Part shown: in pieces, positions 18,807 through 30,429 of the stretch
Layout of the letters: each line of letters starts with the position of its first letter
Position numbering within the stretch: the first letter of the stretch is position 1
Assembly: GCF_910596095.1 (NCBI RefSeq)
Contig: NC_056533.1
Coordinates: 5,021,501-5,085,500, forward strand
Length of the DNA: 64,000 nt
Source of the DNA: Thunnus maccoyii
Lineage: Eukaryota > Chordata > Actinopteri > Scombriformes > Scombridae
Reading direction: 5' to 3'
Translations under genes and position numbers: made by a program
The notes under the pieces: generated by a model
The model's input: only the letters and a program-made list of their open reading frames with translations
Databases searched by the model: none
What the model was told of the DNA's origin: nothing

Positions 18807-19609
18807 TTAAACATGCAGTGCGGAACTGTTGTCTCCCTCTTCTGGCAGTGAGAGTAATTACAAAAACACTGTTGAAAGGTGCTTTATGACATATGCTGAC
18901 GGGCTGGTCTCACCCAGCCAGCGGCTCCTCACAGCTCAAAACATCAGAGCCAATTTCCAAACAGGTGTTATTTGGACAAACTGACCACATACTGGGGCTG
19001 TAATTGTTACTTTCTTGCCTGAAAAAATATTAAAACTTAAGAAAGTGACATATTATCAGTCCTACAGTGAAAATTACAACCGCTTTTAGCCATGCATACC
19101 TAGTAACCTTGCGGTCCGATGAAGATACCTGAGGGCTGAGCATCCATCAGTATGATGTAATTTCCCCAGCAAATCTGACAGGAAGCCAATAATTTCTGGT
19201 AGACGTAAAACGCATCACTACCTGTGGTGATATTTTTCTTCCTAGGATGGCGAAGTCACCCTATTCTGCTTCTGATTGGCTTGCCATGATATTCTTACTC
19301 TAACCATGACCAATCTCACTCCTCATGCCTTTACCTAACCAACCCAACCAACGAAGGCAACAAGTACTAGCCAATCAGGCAGAGTAGGGTGGGTCATGAC
19401 TTTGCCATCCTAGGAAAAAATATTTGGCCTACTGATGCGCCAGCGCAATAAAGTCATACCCAACACCAGACTTAAATATGTATATTGTGAAATACAGAGA
19501 GATTTATCTGGCAGTGATAGGCTTAATAGCGTTATGTGAACTCATCTGGCAAGGGCTTGAATGTAACAGACATTCATTTATATGTAAAAGTCCCACACTG
19601 CAGCTTTAA
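18807..19609 (+). repeat. Non-autonomous element with inverted ends, family L copy 2
   Basis: Starts TTAAACATGCAGTGCGGAAC and ends GTCCCACACTGCAGCTTTAA, an imperfect terminal inverted repeat. It shares both flanking parts with 16036-16390, but the middle is different and longer. No transposase similarity was seen. It sits just upstream of the first ubap1l coding exon. Confidence 0.55.
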
Positions 19610-20616
19610 GGGGCGACTGGCAGAGAACACCAGCATACAGACAAATGATGGCAAAACACAAAGTTTAGACAAAGTCTCAAGAAGAACAAGTGTTGCCTCA
19701 ACAGCACTGTGGAAGAGTTCATGTGACCAAACAGATAAAGTGAAGAAACTCTTCAATCACATACAGTGTACTACAGTAGGTAAATGGACAGTTTGGTCCA
19801 TGCACAGTAACAGCTTGGGAGAGACAAGCTTAAATTAGATTTACTTTCCCAGAAATACTTTCACAGAAATACCTGTCTTACACCTCTGTACTTTCTATAC
19901 TGGTTGGGTGTGTTACACAATGAAGAGGGAATTATGTGCAGGCAAAGGATTAGGGATTAAAACACTATGTTTGCTAAACAACCAGGCAGCATGGTGCTTA
20001 TTTGTCAATCAGAAGGTGTTCAAAAGTTCAGCCTCACATGCAGCCTTCATATTTATAGTGAGAGAAATTAAATTAGACATTTCTAAATAGCCTCGATGAG
20101 TGATCCGGTGGCTGCTGTCCAATAGCCGACACATGTCACGAAACATGTTGTGCTGTATGACCGTGAGTAAACCATAAGGCAGACACGGACTTGTGATGAG
20201 GCAAATGCCGGTATGTTAAGTCTCCTCCATCCTCACCGACCTGTGAAAGCTAATCAGACATTTGCTCCAGTAGCACCAAAACACAACACATGCTCCCGAC
20301 AGGCCAGATGGTCCAGGACTTACAGGACCAGAGAGGCCAGCTGCTCCATAAGCTCATTGTGTTTTTAGTGACGCGGGTAAACAGAGAATCTAACAGGTGA
20401 CACTAGATTTCAAGGTGAAATGTATGTAAATATATGATACAAATTCCTTTTCCAAATAGCCCAGTTAAAGGACTACACAAGACTTCACATAAGAAAAGCA
20501 ACAATTAACATCTGTGTCCTGGCAAATAAAAAAGGACATTGCTTACTGGATATTCTTGTGTTCTATTCCCACTTTTGATATGGGAGCAAAGAAAGAAATA
20601 GATAACAAAAGTATTT

Positions 20617-21035
20617 AAAGGACAGGTTCACAATTTTTCAAGCGTGTCTTAAAACAACAGTCAGGTGTCCATATGAACAGTGAAAGAGGTTTTCCTCGCT
20701 GTAATCATTCCTCATGTTCATACTGGCTATTAAAAGATCCCCTTCAAATGTGCTTTCAGTGTAAGTGATGGAGGCCAAAATCCACATATTAGTCCAGTCC
20801 AGTCAAGTATATCTGCCACATTTACTTTACTTTTTAGCATCAAGTTCCCTCTCTGTGTTTCCTCAGACAGTGTTCCCTGTTGAGCTGCGGTGGAAGTATA
20901 GTAATAAAAAGAGGGACTGGATTTCATCACTTGTCAGCACATTATGAAGGGATCTTCTAACACGAGGAATGATTATTGCAAGAAAACCCTGTTTCAGTGT
21001 TCATTGAAATAAGTTTGAAAAGACTTGACAGACTC
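20617..21035. repeat. Long-hairpin repeat, family A copy 2
   Basis: Begins AAAGGACAGGTTCACAATTT and GTCAGGTGTCCATATGAACA; the inverted right arm is seen in AGGAATGATTATTGCAAGAA and the AAGACTTGACAGACTC end. The centre carries GTTGAGCTGCGGTGGAAGTA, shared with copies 3 and 4. Confidence 0.7.
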
Positions 21036-21280
21036 ATAGCTTTCTGTTGTGACCTTACACAGTATAATAGCCTGATATATGATTTTACATGTTGTAATTA
21101 TCTACCAATTTACCAGAAGAGTCCTGAGTTTGAATAAATAAATAGTATAATTTCCATTACCGGTAAATTCCATAATTTATTTTACTATTTAAACTGCACA
21201 TATAAAAGTTGTATATTTTCATATTTCAAAGATTATGTGTCATTGAATCCAATAATAAAACAATACAACAATCAGCCTAC

Positions 21281-21400
21281 CTGTGTTTTCTTCAAGCTGT
21301 GGCTTCCTCTCTTCTCAGACTCTGTTTATCACCTCTCAGGTGTTTGTGGGCTTCTGAGGCTTTACTGTCTGCAGCCTCTGACCGCCGACAATATTAGAGA
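21281..21400 (-). other. Possible 5' UTR exon of ubap1l
   Basis: On the minus strand this stretch ends in GAAGAAAACACAG followed by GTAGGCTG, a fair splice donor, and is somewhat GC-richer than its surroundings. It has no ATG in the part nearest the donor, as a leader exon would allow. It is a guess based on the need for an exon upstream of the acceptor at 18699; nothing else supports it. Confidence 0.2.
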
Positions 21401-21714
21401 AGGAGCCTTAAGGATAGCCACCTGGATCACTAATCTACTGCCATACATCAGCTGCTTTACCTTCCACGCACATATTGACTGCAGAGAGGACCACAGAGGA
21501 AGTAAACAAAAACAAGTCAGAGCCAGACATCACAAAGTAAAGGTCTGTATTAAGTGATGACAGTATGATGTTGTTAAGGATCATAGAGGAACAATGTGAA
21601 CATAAACAGTGTGACGTAGGCGCAGGTGGATATTATCTTTGGGACTTCTATTACATTCTCTCTTATTTATTGTATTATAGCAGGACAAGTGCAAGAGATC
21701 CAAAACCAGTTTAG

Positions 21715-22140
21715 CAACTTTATAAGTTTTGGTCCATGGTTTGGTCCATGATGAGGTATTTCCAAAGTGAACTTTTGAATTGCTTTGCATAATCATGATC
21801 CCCAGAGGATGAATCATACTCGCTCTTTTGATGACCCTGTGACTTTTCCTTCACCGTTACCATCAGGCCAAAATTTTAACTTGTACATAAGAAATCCAAA
21901 GGTCTAACAGTCAGATGGTGATTATACTTGCTGAGCACTTTGAAGCTCTTTGGAGGATAAAAATTCCACTTGGCACATTTACAGTGCATCAACCTCAGGT
22001 CAATGTCAACATAGTAAAAAGGACGTCTCATAATACAGTTTACGAGTTACTAAATATACAGAGCTCCTAATAAGATAAACGCTGATGTTCATGGCCCCAT
22101 GCTCATTCCTCTAGCACCACCCTCAGGACAAACTTTTTTT
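21715..22140 (+). repeat. Family E copy 3, decayed
   Basis: Recognised by ATCATGATCCCCAGAGGATGA, here with changes, CTGTGACTTTTCCTTCACCG, ACCATCAGGCCAAAATTT, and a second partial unit GATGTTCATGGCCCCATG followed by CTAGCACCACCCTCAGGA. More diverged than the other copies. Confidence 0.45.
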
Positions 22141-22205
22141 TTTTGGTTAAGTAATAAAATCCTAAGTATGTTGTTTATATCATTTAACACTTTGTTTTTG
22201 TGAGT

Positions 22206-22372
22206 GTAAATGGTAAAATGGTAAATGGACTGTACTTGTATAGTACCTTTCTAGTCCTCCGACCACTCAAAGCGCTTTTTACACTACGAATCACATTCAC
22301 CCATTCACACACATTCATACGCTGAATGGGTACAGGGGCTACCATGCAAGGTCCCAACCTGCCCATCAGAGA
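22206..22372 (-). repeat. tRNA-derived SINE, 3' part (minus orientation)
   Basis: Reverse complement reads GTGAATGGGTGAATGTGATT, AAAAAGCGCTTTGAGTGGTC, GAGGACTAGAAAGG and ends AGTCCATTTAC, the tail of the SINE at 26172-26512. The promoter-bearing head is missing, the usual 5' truncation. Confidence 0.7.
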
Positions 22373-22738
22373 AAGCTAATCATTCACACACATTCATACA
22401 AAATGAAAATCATGATGTCATCCTTTATCCTGTTCATTCAGAAAGTTATCTGCAAAGTTTAGAAAAACATACATAAAAACTCAAGAAATAATTTACTGGT
22501 GGATAATAAACTTAATTTCTTTATTCTGTTTTTATGTTCTATTTTCATAGCAAAAAAATGATCTCTCTTTGTATTACTGTCATGAGAAAACACAGACGAT
22601 ACAGACAAAAAAAAACAAAAACAAAAAAGACCTGGGGAGATAAACTTTGTCAAATTAAAAAAAATAAAAATACATGTTAATGTTTTTAGTTTTCATCTTT
22701 TCTGTGTTTGCCAGAACAAAAAGAGAATTAAACTGCAT

Positions 22739-22744
22739 TTTATT
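22739..22744 (-). promoter_or_regulatory. Candidate polyadenylation signal of pdcd7
   Basis: AATAAA on the minus strand, about 660 bases past the pdcd7 stop; another is at 22520-22525. Which is used cannot be told from sequence. Confidence 0.3.
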
Positions 22745-23404
22745 TGGGAAGCATAAAATAATCTGCTCCAGACGTTGGTTTGTGCAGTTGTACTTGTCAT
22801 TTTGAATCTCATTAGCACTTTTCACACATGTGTCATCATACATCACATGAACCTTCTGGACAGAGTTTGTTTCTCCTCATGATGGTGGCAGACCTTCAGG
22901 GGGTCAGCAGTGAGATGGAAAATAAAGAGGCAAAGACAGATGATGGATTTAAAAACGTACTGTATTTTGCCACTGTCTCTTTCAGTTAATGATAAGTTAA
23001 GTGTAGTTACATTCTCAGTGGTTACCAGGACCTGAGTAAGTAAACTAGCCAGAGTGACTTTTATGGCACAACAATAGAGGTCTTTTCATGTAAAGGTTAT
23101 GTTAACCTTAGCAATTAACCACCCAATTAACCACTACTGAATCTAAATGGAAAGTGAAGTTATCAAACCCCAACTGAACACCAGGGCAACATTAAAAATG
23201 TTAAATAGAAAAACCAGATGAAAAATCCCAACTGATAGTAATCCTTTGATTTGTCAAGCTTGTTCAACATGTCACTTTCTACAGATGTCCATCTGCAGGT
23301 GTTTTCTTGGGATTCTGTTTACTGTCCTTACCAAAGCGACAACAAGTGTGACAGAAGATTCAAGTTTTCTTTGTCAGCCACATCTCAACAGCACACACAG
23401 TCAG

Positions 23405-26400
23405 TCAGAGGCCGTCACACTCGACGTCGGCACTGAGTAGAGCCGAGGCCCAGGCCTGGTCTGACGGGGCATCTGGCAGGACCCAGTTCTGAGGAACCAC
23501 GGTACCGTCAGGATGATCCGCTGCCACCAGAAACACGTCCCACTCTCTCCTGAAAGAAAAACATGTTGAAGTCTTCGTCTCTGTGTAAGACTTGGATGTA
23601 TCATCCTTAAGTTAATTTCAACAGCTAAATGAAGAAGTGGTGCACATTTCTTCCTGCTACTGTGTCATTCTTCATTCCACCACCAGAGGGTACCAAAGTA
23701 AGAACATCAACACTAACACATTATGCTTCATGACATAATGGTACAATCCTGCTTTTTCCTCTTCTGAGTAGCTCAATCATTTCTCAGGGCAACATGGTCA
23801 CAATTTTTGTAATATGGAGGCCAAAAATGGACACAGGAAACATATAAAAAATTAATAAATATGCACAATAACTAAAAAAATAATACAAATCAAGAAAGAT
23901 TAACTACAAGAAAGATTAATACATTTTGCTGATTACTTCTGTTCAATCCACTTCTGAATTCAATTCAGTTGTTTCCACATCGTATTTTCCTGTTAACACA
24001 TTTCAAGCATTTATTCCTAAATGTATGTTTTTATTTCAGTTATTTATTTCCAATAGATAAATAGGTGTAGACATCAATGTGGAAATAAATGTGGGAAAAT
24101 ATGGAGGAAAATTAATACATGTAGAAATGAGTAAATAGAGAAATAAATAAATGCAAAAAGAATGATTTAATAAATAATCAATTTAATGATTTATTTATTT
24201 TTAATTTATGGTACATATTTATTTATCTATTTATTTATTTCCTGTGTCCTTGTTGGGCTCCCATAACTTTTTTTACTGTGCTGAGCAAAGTCATTATTCT
24301 TATTCAGGTTATTATTATTCTGACTAGTATTGTTGTTATGCAACAAGAATGAAGTAGAACACAAACCTTATTTGTACTAAAGAATGCAGTGAGCGCTCGG
24401 CCTGGGTGTAGTATTCTCTGAAGGGCTGCAGGACAGGATTAGCTGGAATCTCATCTGGGGAAAAACATAGTGCCAGCAATATTATATCTATTATTTACCC
24501 ACAGGAAAATTAACACAATTACACAAAAAAACGCCTGTGAATCAATTATACCCTTTCTAAACTGATGAAACCACTGCAGTTACCTCCAAACAGCATGCCG
24601 TCTACTTTGTGTTTTCTCTGCAGCTGCCTCTCCCTCTCCTTCTTCAGTCGCTTCTCCATGTCTCTCCTCCGCTCCTCCTCCTGCTCTCCTTCCAGCATCA
24701 CCATCAAGGCTTTCTCCTCTGCCGAGTACACAGCTGTCCTCTTTTTCATCACAGACCTCAGTTTCTCCAGCCGGCTGCTGAATGCCTCGTCAGATTCTTG
24801 GTCAGTGAAGATACCTGCCACACAGAGTGTCAAAGTTACTTTTTGTCTCACCTTATACAGGCTGATAAACTGGATGGATGTCGTTGTGTACAGTGTGGAC
24901 TTCAGTGGCTGAAAACCTTAATAATAATTAATAATTCTCACCTTTCCTTGATGCTGCCTCTTTCCTCAGTTTGCGCAGTTTCTCCAGAGATCTGAGGATG
25001 TCCTGCATTCTCTTCACGTCTGCCTGCTTCTTTCGCACCTCACACAAAACAGAGTCTGCAGCCAGCTTCAGCTCCTGCTCCTGGTAGATGGAAACAGAGA
25101 GAAAAAAAGCTGAATATGGGCTGGGCAGTAATTCATTAATATCTTTTTCTTTAATCTCTTTGTGACAAAATCCTTACAGAAAGCTATTGTGGTTCACAGT
25201 TACCATGTCTACATGAACGATAATTTGTCACAGTATGAGATCTGAGTTATAGATTATGTGCTGTATCGCCAACTATTTTGATAATCGATTAATTGTTTTG
25301 AGTGTTTCTTTAAAGAAAAAAAAACAGGTAAACTTAATATCTTTGAATTGTGAACTTTTGTGGACAAAACAAGACATTTGAAGACGTCACCTTGGGCTCT
25401 GGGAAACAGCGACTGACATGTTTCACCATTTTCTGTCATTTTATGGACCAAACAACTAATCGATTAATAAAGAAAATAATCGACAAATCAGTCGATAATG
25501 AAAATAATCGTTAGTTGCAGCCCTGAAGGACTGGTATAGAAAACTAGGATGATTTGAGTGATGCATATTAAATCTTATTCCCTCCATTGTATTGGGGTAG
25601 AGGCAGGAATGAGGAAATAAAAACTTATTTGCATTGCAACATACCACAAGAGGTAAGTAAACAAAGTCTTGACTTTCACTCTCACTGTATTTTACCACCA
25701 TTTAAGTAAAATGACTATGTCAAAGGAGTACCTCATAGAGACATACCCACAGACAATTATTTCCCGACTGCATCTCTACAGAGGTTTTTAACCTATTTCA
25801 GCACATTGTTTTGGTTTGACAGCACATTTACTGGATGTTTCACCATCACTGTTCTCATCAACCTTATTTCCAGCAGCAGCAGGCAGCTGTTCTGAGCAAA
25901 AAGCTCAGACAAACTCACAGTTCACTACCTGCTTAGCAACTAGCTGCTGGACATAGCGGAGCATCTAGCATGTTAAACACTCAGGGTTGTTCTCAGGGTT
26001 TGAAAGAGATTAGGTTTCATTTGGGAGGCATCTTTTTCACCTAATTCTTGTGTACCGAGTCAAAATGGGCTTATTTCACCAGTATTTATCTGGGGTTAAC
26101 TTTCTTTCTTCCATTATAGAACAGCACACAGGCACTTTTCTAAACTGGAAAACAGTAAGCACTAGAGCCTGACTGATAAATAGCTAGGTTGATATATTAA
26201 GCAGCTGTGACTCATGAGGTAGAGCGGGTCATCCACTTATCGGAAGATCAGCGGTTTGATTCCCAGCTCCTCCAGTCCACATGCCAAGTGCCCTTGGGAA
26301 AGATATTGAACCCCACATTGCTCTGATGGCTGCGCCACTTGTGTGTGAATGATTAGATCCTACTGATGAGCTGGTTGGCACCTTGCATGGCAGCCTGCCA

Positions 26401-27724
26401 TCAGCATGAATGTCTGTGTGAATGTGGCTTGTAGTATAAAAAGAGCTCTGAGTGAGTGGTTGGAAGACTAGAAAGGTGCTGTATAAGTGCAGTCCATTTA
26501 CCATTATCAGCCTCAAAACTCCAGTATGAGTCTGGCTGTAGTGAGCATCCAAGCCTGAATCAAGTTGTTGCTCCCTGTCAGCTTTATAAAGTGATAATAT
26601 GTTAGAGGTGTTTGTTTTTCAGCTTGTTGTGGTCCTCTTCTGCCCCCAAAATGACCCAAAATGATACAGCTTTAATTTATAAATGCACTTACCTTCTTCT
26701 TCTCCTCTACTTCATGTATCTGCTTCATCCTCCATTTATCTATGGCAGCCTCTTTCTCTGCCATGCGCGCCTCTCTCTCCTTTTCCTCCATTTCCAGCAG
26801 TTTCCTGGCCCTCAGTCTCCGGGCCCTCCTCTTAGCAATACGGGACAATTTAGCTTGAAAGCCACTTACACGCTCACCGTCGCTGAGAACTTTCAGTTTC
26901 TCCTGTAGCTCTGTTTTGACATTTAAAGCCAGTCGATAAGAGTCTGTCCAGGCACAGTCAGTCTCCAGGTTGTTCTTGAGGCTCTCACAGGACTCAGACA
27001 GCTGTGAGAGGAGCTGAGCTGCACTGTAGAGAGCTTCTCTCAGCTCAGGAACACTGAGCTGGTGTGGCTGCTGGGTCCGTGGGCTCTTGGAAGACTTGCC
27101 TCTGTTTTGTAAGAAATGTTTAACCCACTGTTCATCCTGCTTCCTCTGCAGAGCCGTTTCATCTTGCGGCTGTTTAATTGTCTCCAGACTCCTGTCATTG
27201 TCCCTAACCCGAGGAGGAAACGAGCTATGGCCGAACAGAGCTCCTCTCTCAGAGAAACTCTGATATTCCTGCTGCTGTTTTTGACCGGACTCTACGGCTG
27301 AGTGGAAGTCATACTGGTTAGTTTGCGGACCAGGTCTGAAATGCTGGTTATATGTGTGAAACGCTGGTCCCGGGCTGTTGTATGTGTTTCCCGGGGCGTG
27401 AGGGGGGATACTCGGGAAGTGTCCGGGTGGTGGACAGCCGAGAGGAGGCGGTGGGACGGAGGGATCAAAACCGTATGGAGGAGCCAAGTGGGGGGCTCCG
27501 AAACCCCCTGCTACGGGAGACGGTGGAGGAAAATCGTACCTGAATCCGAAAGAGTGTCCGTCATATCCCTGGGGGGCTGTCCACCGAGGAGCAGTGAGGT
27601 CCTCCTGTGCAGCATCAGGAGGCGCCCTGTTGGCGGTGTACGCTGTCTCCACATAGCCGCCATGATAGACAGGAGGCTGCTGCTTCTCTGGCGGACCGTG
27701 GTGAAATGTATTGTCCATTTTCAT
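23405..27724 (-). CDS. pdcd7: PDCD7, U11/U12 snRNP 59K-type protein (5 exons, 544 aa)
   Basis: Component of the minor spliceosome U11/U12 di-snRNP, also named programmed cell death 7 (family knowledge). Minus-strand coding exons: 27724-26693, 25080-24942, 24814-24584, 24454-24367 and 23549-23405. Seen: Pro/Gly/His-rich N-terminus to about residue 150 (PSVPPPPLGCPPPGHFP), a central helical part, then a long Arg/Glu/Lys coiled-coil region of about residues 270-460 (KLSRIAKRRARRLRARKLLE; VRKKQADVKRMQDILRSLEK; LRKLRKEAASRKG), and the conserved end PFREYYTQAERSLHSLVQIR-REWD ... VPQNWVLPDAPSDQAWASAL. Exons 2-5 match human PDCD7 (485 aa) closely; the N-terminus matches only in composition. Two start ATGs are possible, at 27724 and 27718; the second has the better context (AAAATGG). 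Confidence 0.94.
23800..24245. other. AT-rich low-complexity stretch in pdcd7 intron 4
   Basis: Dense in AATAAATA-like and TTTATTTA-like words. The two ends are roughly complementary (GGACACAGGAAACATA near 23830 and TTTCCTGTGTCC near 24240), so it may be the remains of an inverted-repeat element. Confidence 0.4.
25262..25524 (-). repeat. hAT-like MITE, family D copy 2 (pdcd7 intron 1)
   Basis: Reverse complement starts AGGGCTGCAACTAACGATTA, with TTATCGACTGATTTGTCGAT, GTTTGGTCCATAAAATGACA and an ending TAATCGATTATCAAAATAGT. Same family as 55398-55767 but shortened inside. Confidence 0.75.
25713..26000 (+). repeat. Family B copy 2 (pdcd7 intron 1)
   Basis: Contains ACCCACAGACAATTATTTCC, GACTGCATCTCTACAGAGG, AGCACATTGTTTTGGTTTGA, CAACTAGCTGCTGGACATAG and GTTGTTCTCAGGG. 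Truncated at the right relative to 3088-3640. Confidence 0.6.
26172..26512 (+). repeat. tRNA-derived SINE (pdcd7 intron 1)
   Basis: Head resembles a tRNA gene: TGAGGTAGAGCGGGTCATCC, then a B-box-like GCGGTTTGATTCCC (one change from GGTTCGANTCC). The body has AGTCCACATGCCAAGTGCCC, TTGGGAAAGATATTGAACCC and CTTGCATGGCAGCC; the tail has GAAGACTAGAAAGGTGCTGT and ends AGTCCATTTACC. This order is that of a SINE abundant in percomorph fish. A minus-strand partial copy is at 22206. Confidence 0.85.
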
Positions 27725-28070
27725 GCACAACAGTACACTTAATCTACAGAAAAGACTCGTTAAATTACAAAGTAGCTAGCTAGCTAATCCTTGTAGAAGC
27801 CATGTTTACGTGATGTCGTCATAACGTCTTTACCTTCTTCTTTGCGGCAGCTTTGAGTCGTTTAGTAGGTTACTGCCCAACTACCGGTAGAGGCTGAATG
27901 TGGTACTGCAGCCTATGACTTCAGTACCAAAGAATCATACCAGTGTTGTTGCTTGTTGTACTGTAAAAACACATAATACATACAGTATAACAGAAGAATT
28001 ATTCGGGTTCTTTATTTAATTCAATTTATTTAACCAAGATAATCCACTCAGTAGCAGTACTGCTACTCCA
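27725..28070. other. pdcd7 promoter side
   Basis: Upstream of the pdcd7 start; the first about 180 bases are moderately CpG-bearing and probably contain the transcription start. No TATA box was recognised. Beyond 27900 no feature is seen until the repeat at 28076. Confidence 0.4.
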
Positions 28071-28075
28071 GAGAG

Positions 28076-29100
28076 CAGTAGTGGAAGAAGTATTCAGATC
28101 CTTTAATTCAGTAAAAGTGCTAAAACAGCAATGTAAAAATACTCCATTACACGTAAAAGTCCTGCATGAAAAATCCTACTACAGTAAAAGTGTTATGAGC
28201 TTGATTAATGGGAGAGGAAAGAAGAAAGGGAGTCCTGATAAGTACATGTGAAGCAAATGTAGCATTCCACAATGTAAAAATACACCATTACAAGCAAGAG
28301 CCTTCATTTAAAACTGCACTTACAATATCTTAGACTGTATAAATAAATTCCGTTAATACATATGCACAAAAAGTATGACTCCAGTATTACAACTCTGGAA
28401 TTGGAGTAGCATAGTGACTTTTTAGAGCAAAGAGATCATATATTTTGTATGTATCTGAATCTACACAGTAACCTGCAGCGGCTACAATCACTGTTTTCAT
28501 ATTAAAAATAGATCACAGTATTGTGTGTGAAAGGGGTCGCTTGGATGAACCCACATCAGCCGACTCTGCAGTTCCCCTCAGCTCTACAGAGCTTCATTCA
28601 CAGTCTCTTTTAGCCCATTGTTCTGGTTTTCCGGCAGCAGCGGGCAGTTGTTTTACACCACCTGTCCAGCACCAGCAGACAGACAACTAGCTGGTGAACG
28701 ATTGGAGCATTTAGCAACTAAAGAGCCAGATATTGCCCTCAGTTAGTGGAGACCAAACAGAGTTAAACATAGAGTGAATATTGGACTTGCATTTATCAAG
28801 GCCACGAACATGACTCCAGATAAATGCTAATGATGCTCCATATCTGCTGGATGTGTGGATAATCAGCATGCGAACCATATAAATATAAAAGGTGATGATT
28901 ATATCAATATTGTGTTTACAGCTTGTTTAACTGTTCCACAGTGGCTAAAAAGTGGTTATTGCAGGTTTAAACTCTTGAATAAGTGCAGTCTAGTTTTCTG
29001 ACATTTAATAATGGAGGTTAATGTAGTATAAAATGAAAATCTTTATGTAAAGTACAGTACTTGAATACATGTACAGTTGCTTTCCACTACTGCTACTAAC
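28076..29100. repeat. Family F element with a nested family B insertion
   Basis: Outer ends are GCAGTAGTGGAA (about 28075) and its exact inverse TTCCACTACTGC (about 29081-29092), with the typical AAAAGTGCTAAAACAGCAAT and AAAGTACAGTACTTGAATAC next to them. The middle, 28497-28970, is a family B copy, so family B entered a pre-existing family F element. Confidence 0.6.
28497..28970 (+). repeat. Family B copy 3
   Basis: Motifs GTGTGAAAGGGGTCGCTTGG, GATGAACCCACATCAGCC, GACTCTGCAGTTCC, CAACTAGCTGGTGAACGATT, AAAGAGCCAGATATTGCCCT and CATGACTCCAGATAAATGCT match 3088-3640 in order. Lies inside the element at 28076-29100. Confidence 0.65.
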
Positions 29101-29449
29101 TGTTTTAAAGAATGTTAGATTCGTTTTAGATTTATGACATTTGTAAGCAAGGCTGAATTACTAAGTGGAAAAAGCAAACAGCTGCCCTAGGACCTTCAGA
29201 CTTTCAATGGAACCAATGGCCCCAGACTTATTGTGTATTACTTGGTTTGAGGTCATTTTAATAACTGCAAATGTGTTAGAGAATGAGCATCTAAGGCACA
29301 TCAGATGAAATGATCAGGACCGAAAGACTCTGCTAATAACAAATGAACTTGAACTGAGAAAAGAAACTGCATTTTTGTTAATACTGAATAAATGTTTGTC
29401 TGTATTAATTTGGCTATTGTATAGCCTTTATACTTCATTTGTTCCCCTG

Positions 29450-30046
29450 TAAAGGGCAGGCTCATAATTTATCAAGTGTGTCTTAAATCAACAGTCAGGT
29501 GTCCATATGAACTGTGAGAGGTTTTCCTCGCTGTAATCATTCCTCCTGTTCATACTGGCTATACACAAATGCATGCACAAATGCATGTAAAAGTTGATGT
29601 GAAGCTTATATGAGGTTTCATCAGTCTGAGTTAGTCATATCAAGTGGATATCTACCACATTTACGTCTTATTAGCATCAAATTCCCTCTTTGTGTTTCCT
29701 CAGACAGTGTTTCCCTATTGAGCTGCGGTGGAAGTATAGTAACAAAAGGAGGGACTTTGGCACTAAAAAGACTGTAATGTTGAAAGATATCTACTTGATT
29801 TGACTCATTTGGGCGCTGAAGCTTCATATTAGCTTCAGATAAACTTTTAAATACATTTTTACACAAGAGGAGGACTGTGGATTTTGTCCCCCATCACTTA
29901 TATTGTAAGTGTGTTATGAAGGAACCTTCTAATGGTCAGTATGAACAGGAGGAATAATTACAGCAAGAAAAACCTATGTCAATGTTAATTTGGGCTCCTG
30001 ACTGTTGTTTTAAGAAAGACTTGAATATTGTGAATTCGTCCTTCAA
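29450..30046. repeat. Long-hairpin repeat, family A copy 3 (most complete)
   Basis: Left arm AAAGGGCAGGCTCATAATTT, GTCAGGTGTCCATATGAACT, CATTCCTCCTGTTCATACTG; right arm is the inverse: CAGTATGAACAGGAGGAATA, CTCCTGACTGTTGTTTTAAG, AAAGACTTGAATATTGTGAA. The inner part is itself an inverted pair (GATATCTACCACATTTACG against GTTGAAAGATATCTACTTG). About 597 bases, no coding capacity. It lies about 400 bases left of the spg21 promoter. Confidence 0.75.
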
Positions 30047-30429
30047 GACTCCAAATTGTTGTACCATAATGTGTGTAAAGATATATCAGATATAGACCGT
30101 GAACATTTCCCAATTATCTAAGGAAGCTTTCAGACTTTAAATATAAGTCAACAAACAAACACTAGAATTTATCTTTATTTTAGTGTTATGAGTTTGCTCA
30201 AGAACTCATTCATATTTCTGACAGTAGTTTCCAGCTGAGATGAGGTGAGAAAAGAAGGAGAAGGATGAGAAACCATGGACTCTTTAAACCAGACTTAAAT
30301 ACCTCTCCATTCAGGAAGCCTTTTTTCCTGTTGTTTATTGTATGTATTAAACGCTGTAGCACTTTCACATTCACTGCGAATGAAACGCGCAGCCCAAATG
30401 CATTATTATGATGATTATTATTATCTCTT

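Noticed and set aside
26172-26270. A functional tRNA gene
   Set aside because: The tRNA-like head lacks a full cloverleaf and continues into a SINE body and tail; it is SINE-derived.
26229-26552. Minus-strand open frame of 107 residues
   Set aside because: Lies over the tRNA-derived SINE, where open frames arise by chance.
27302-27742. Plus-strand open frame of 146 residues
   Set aside because: Antisense shadow of the GC-rich pdcd7 exon 1.
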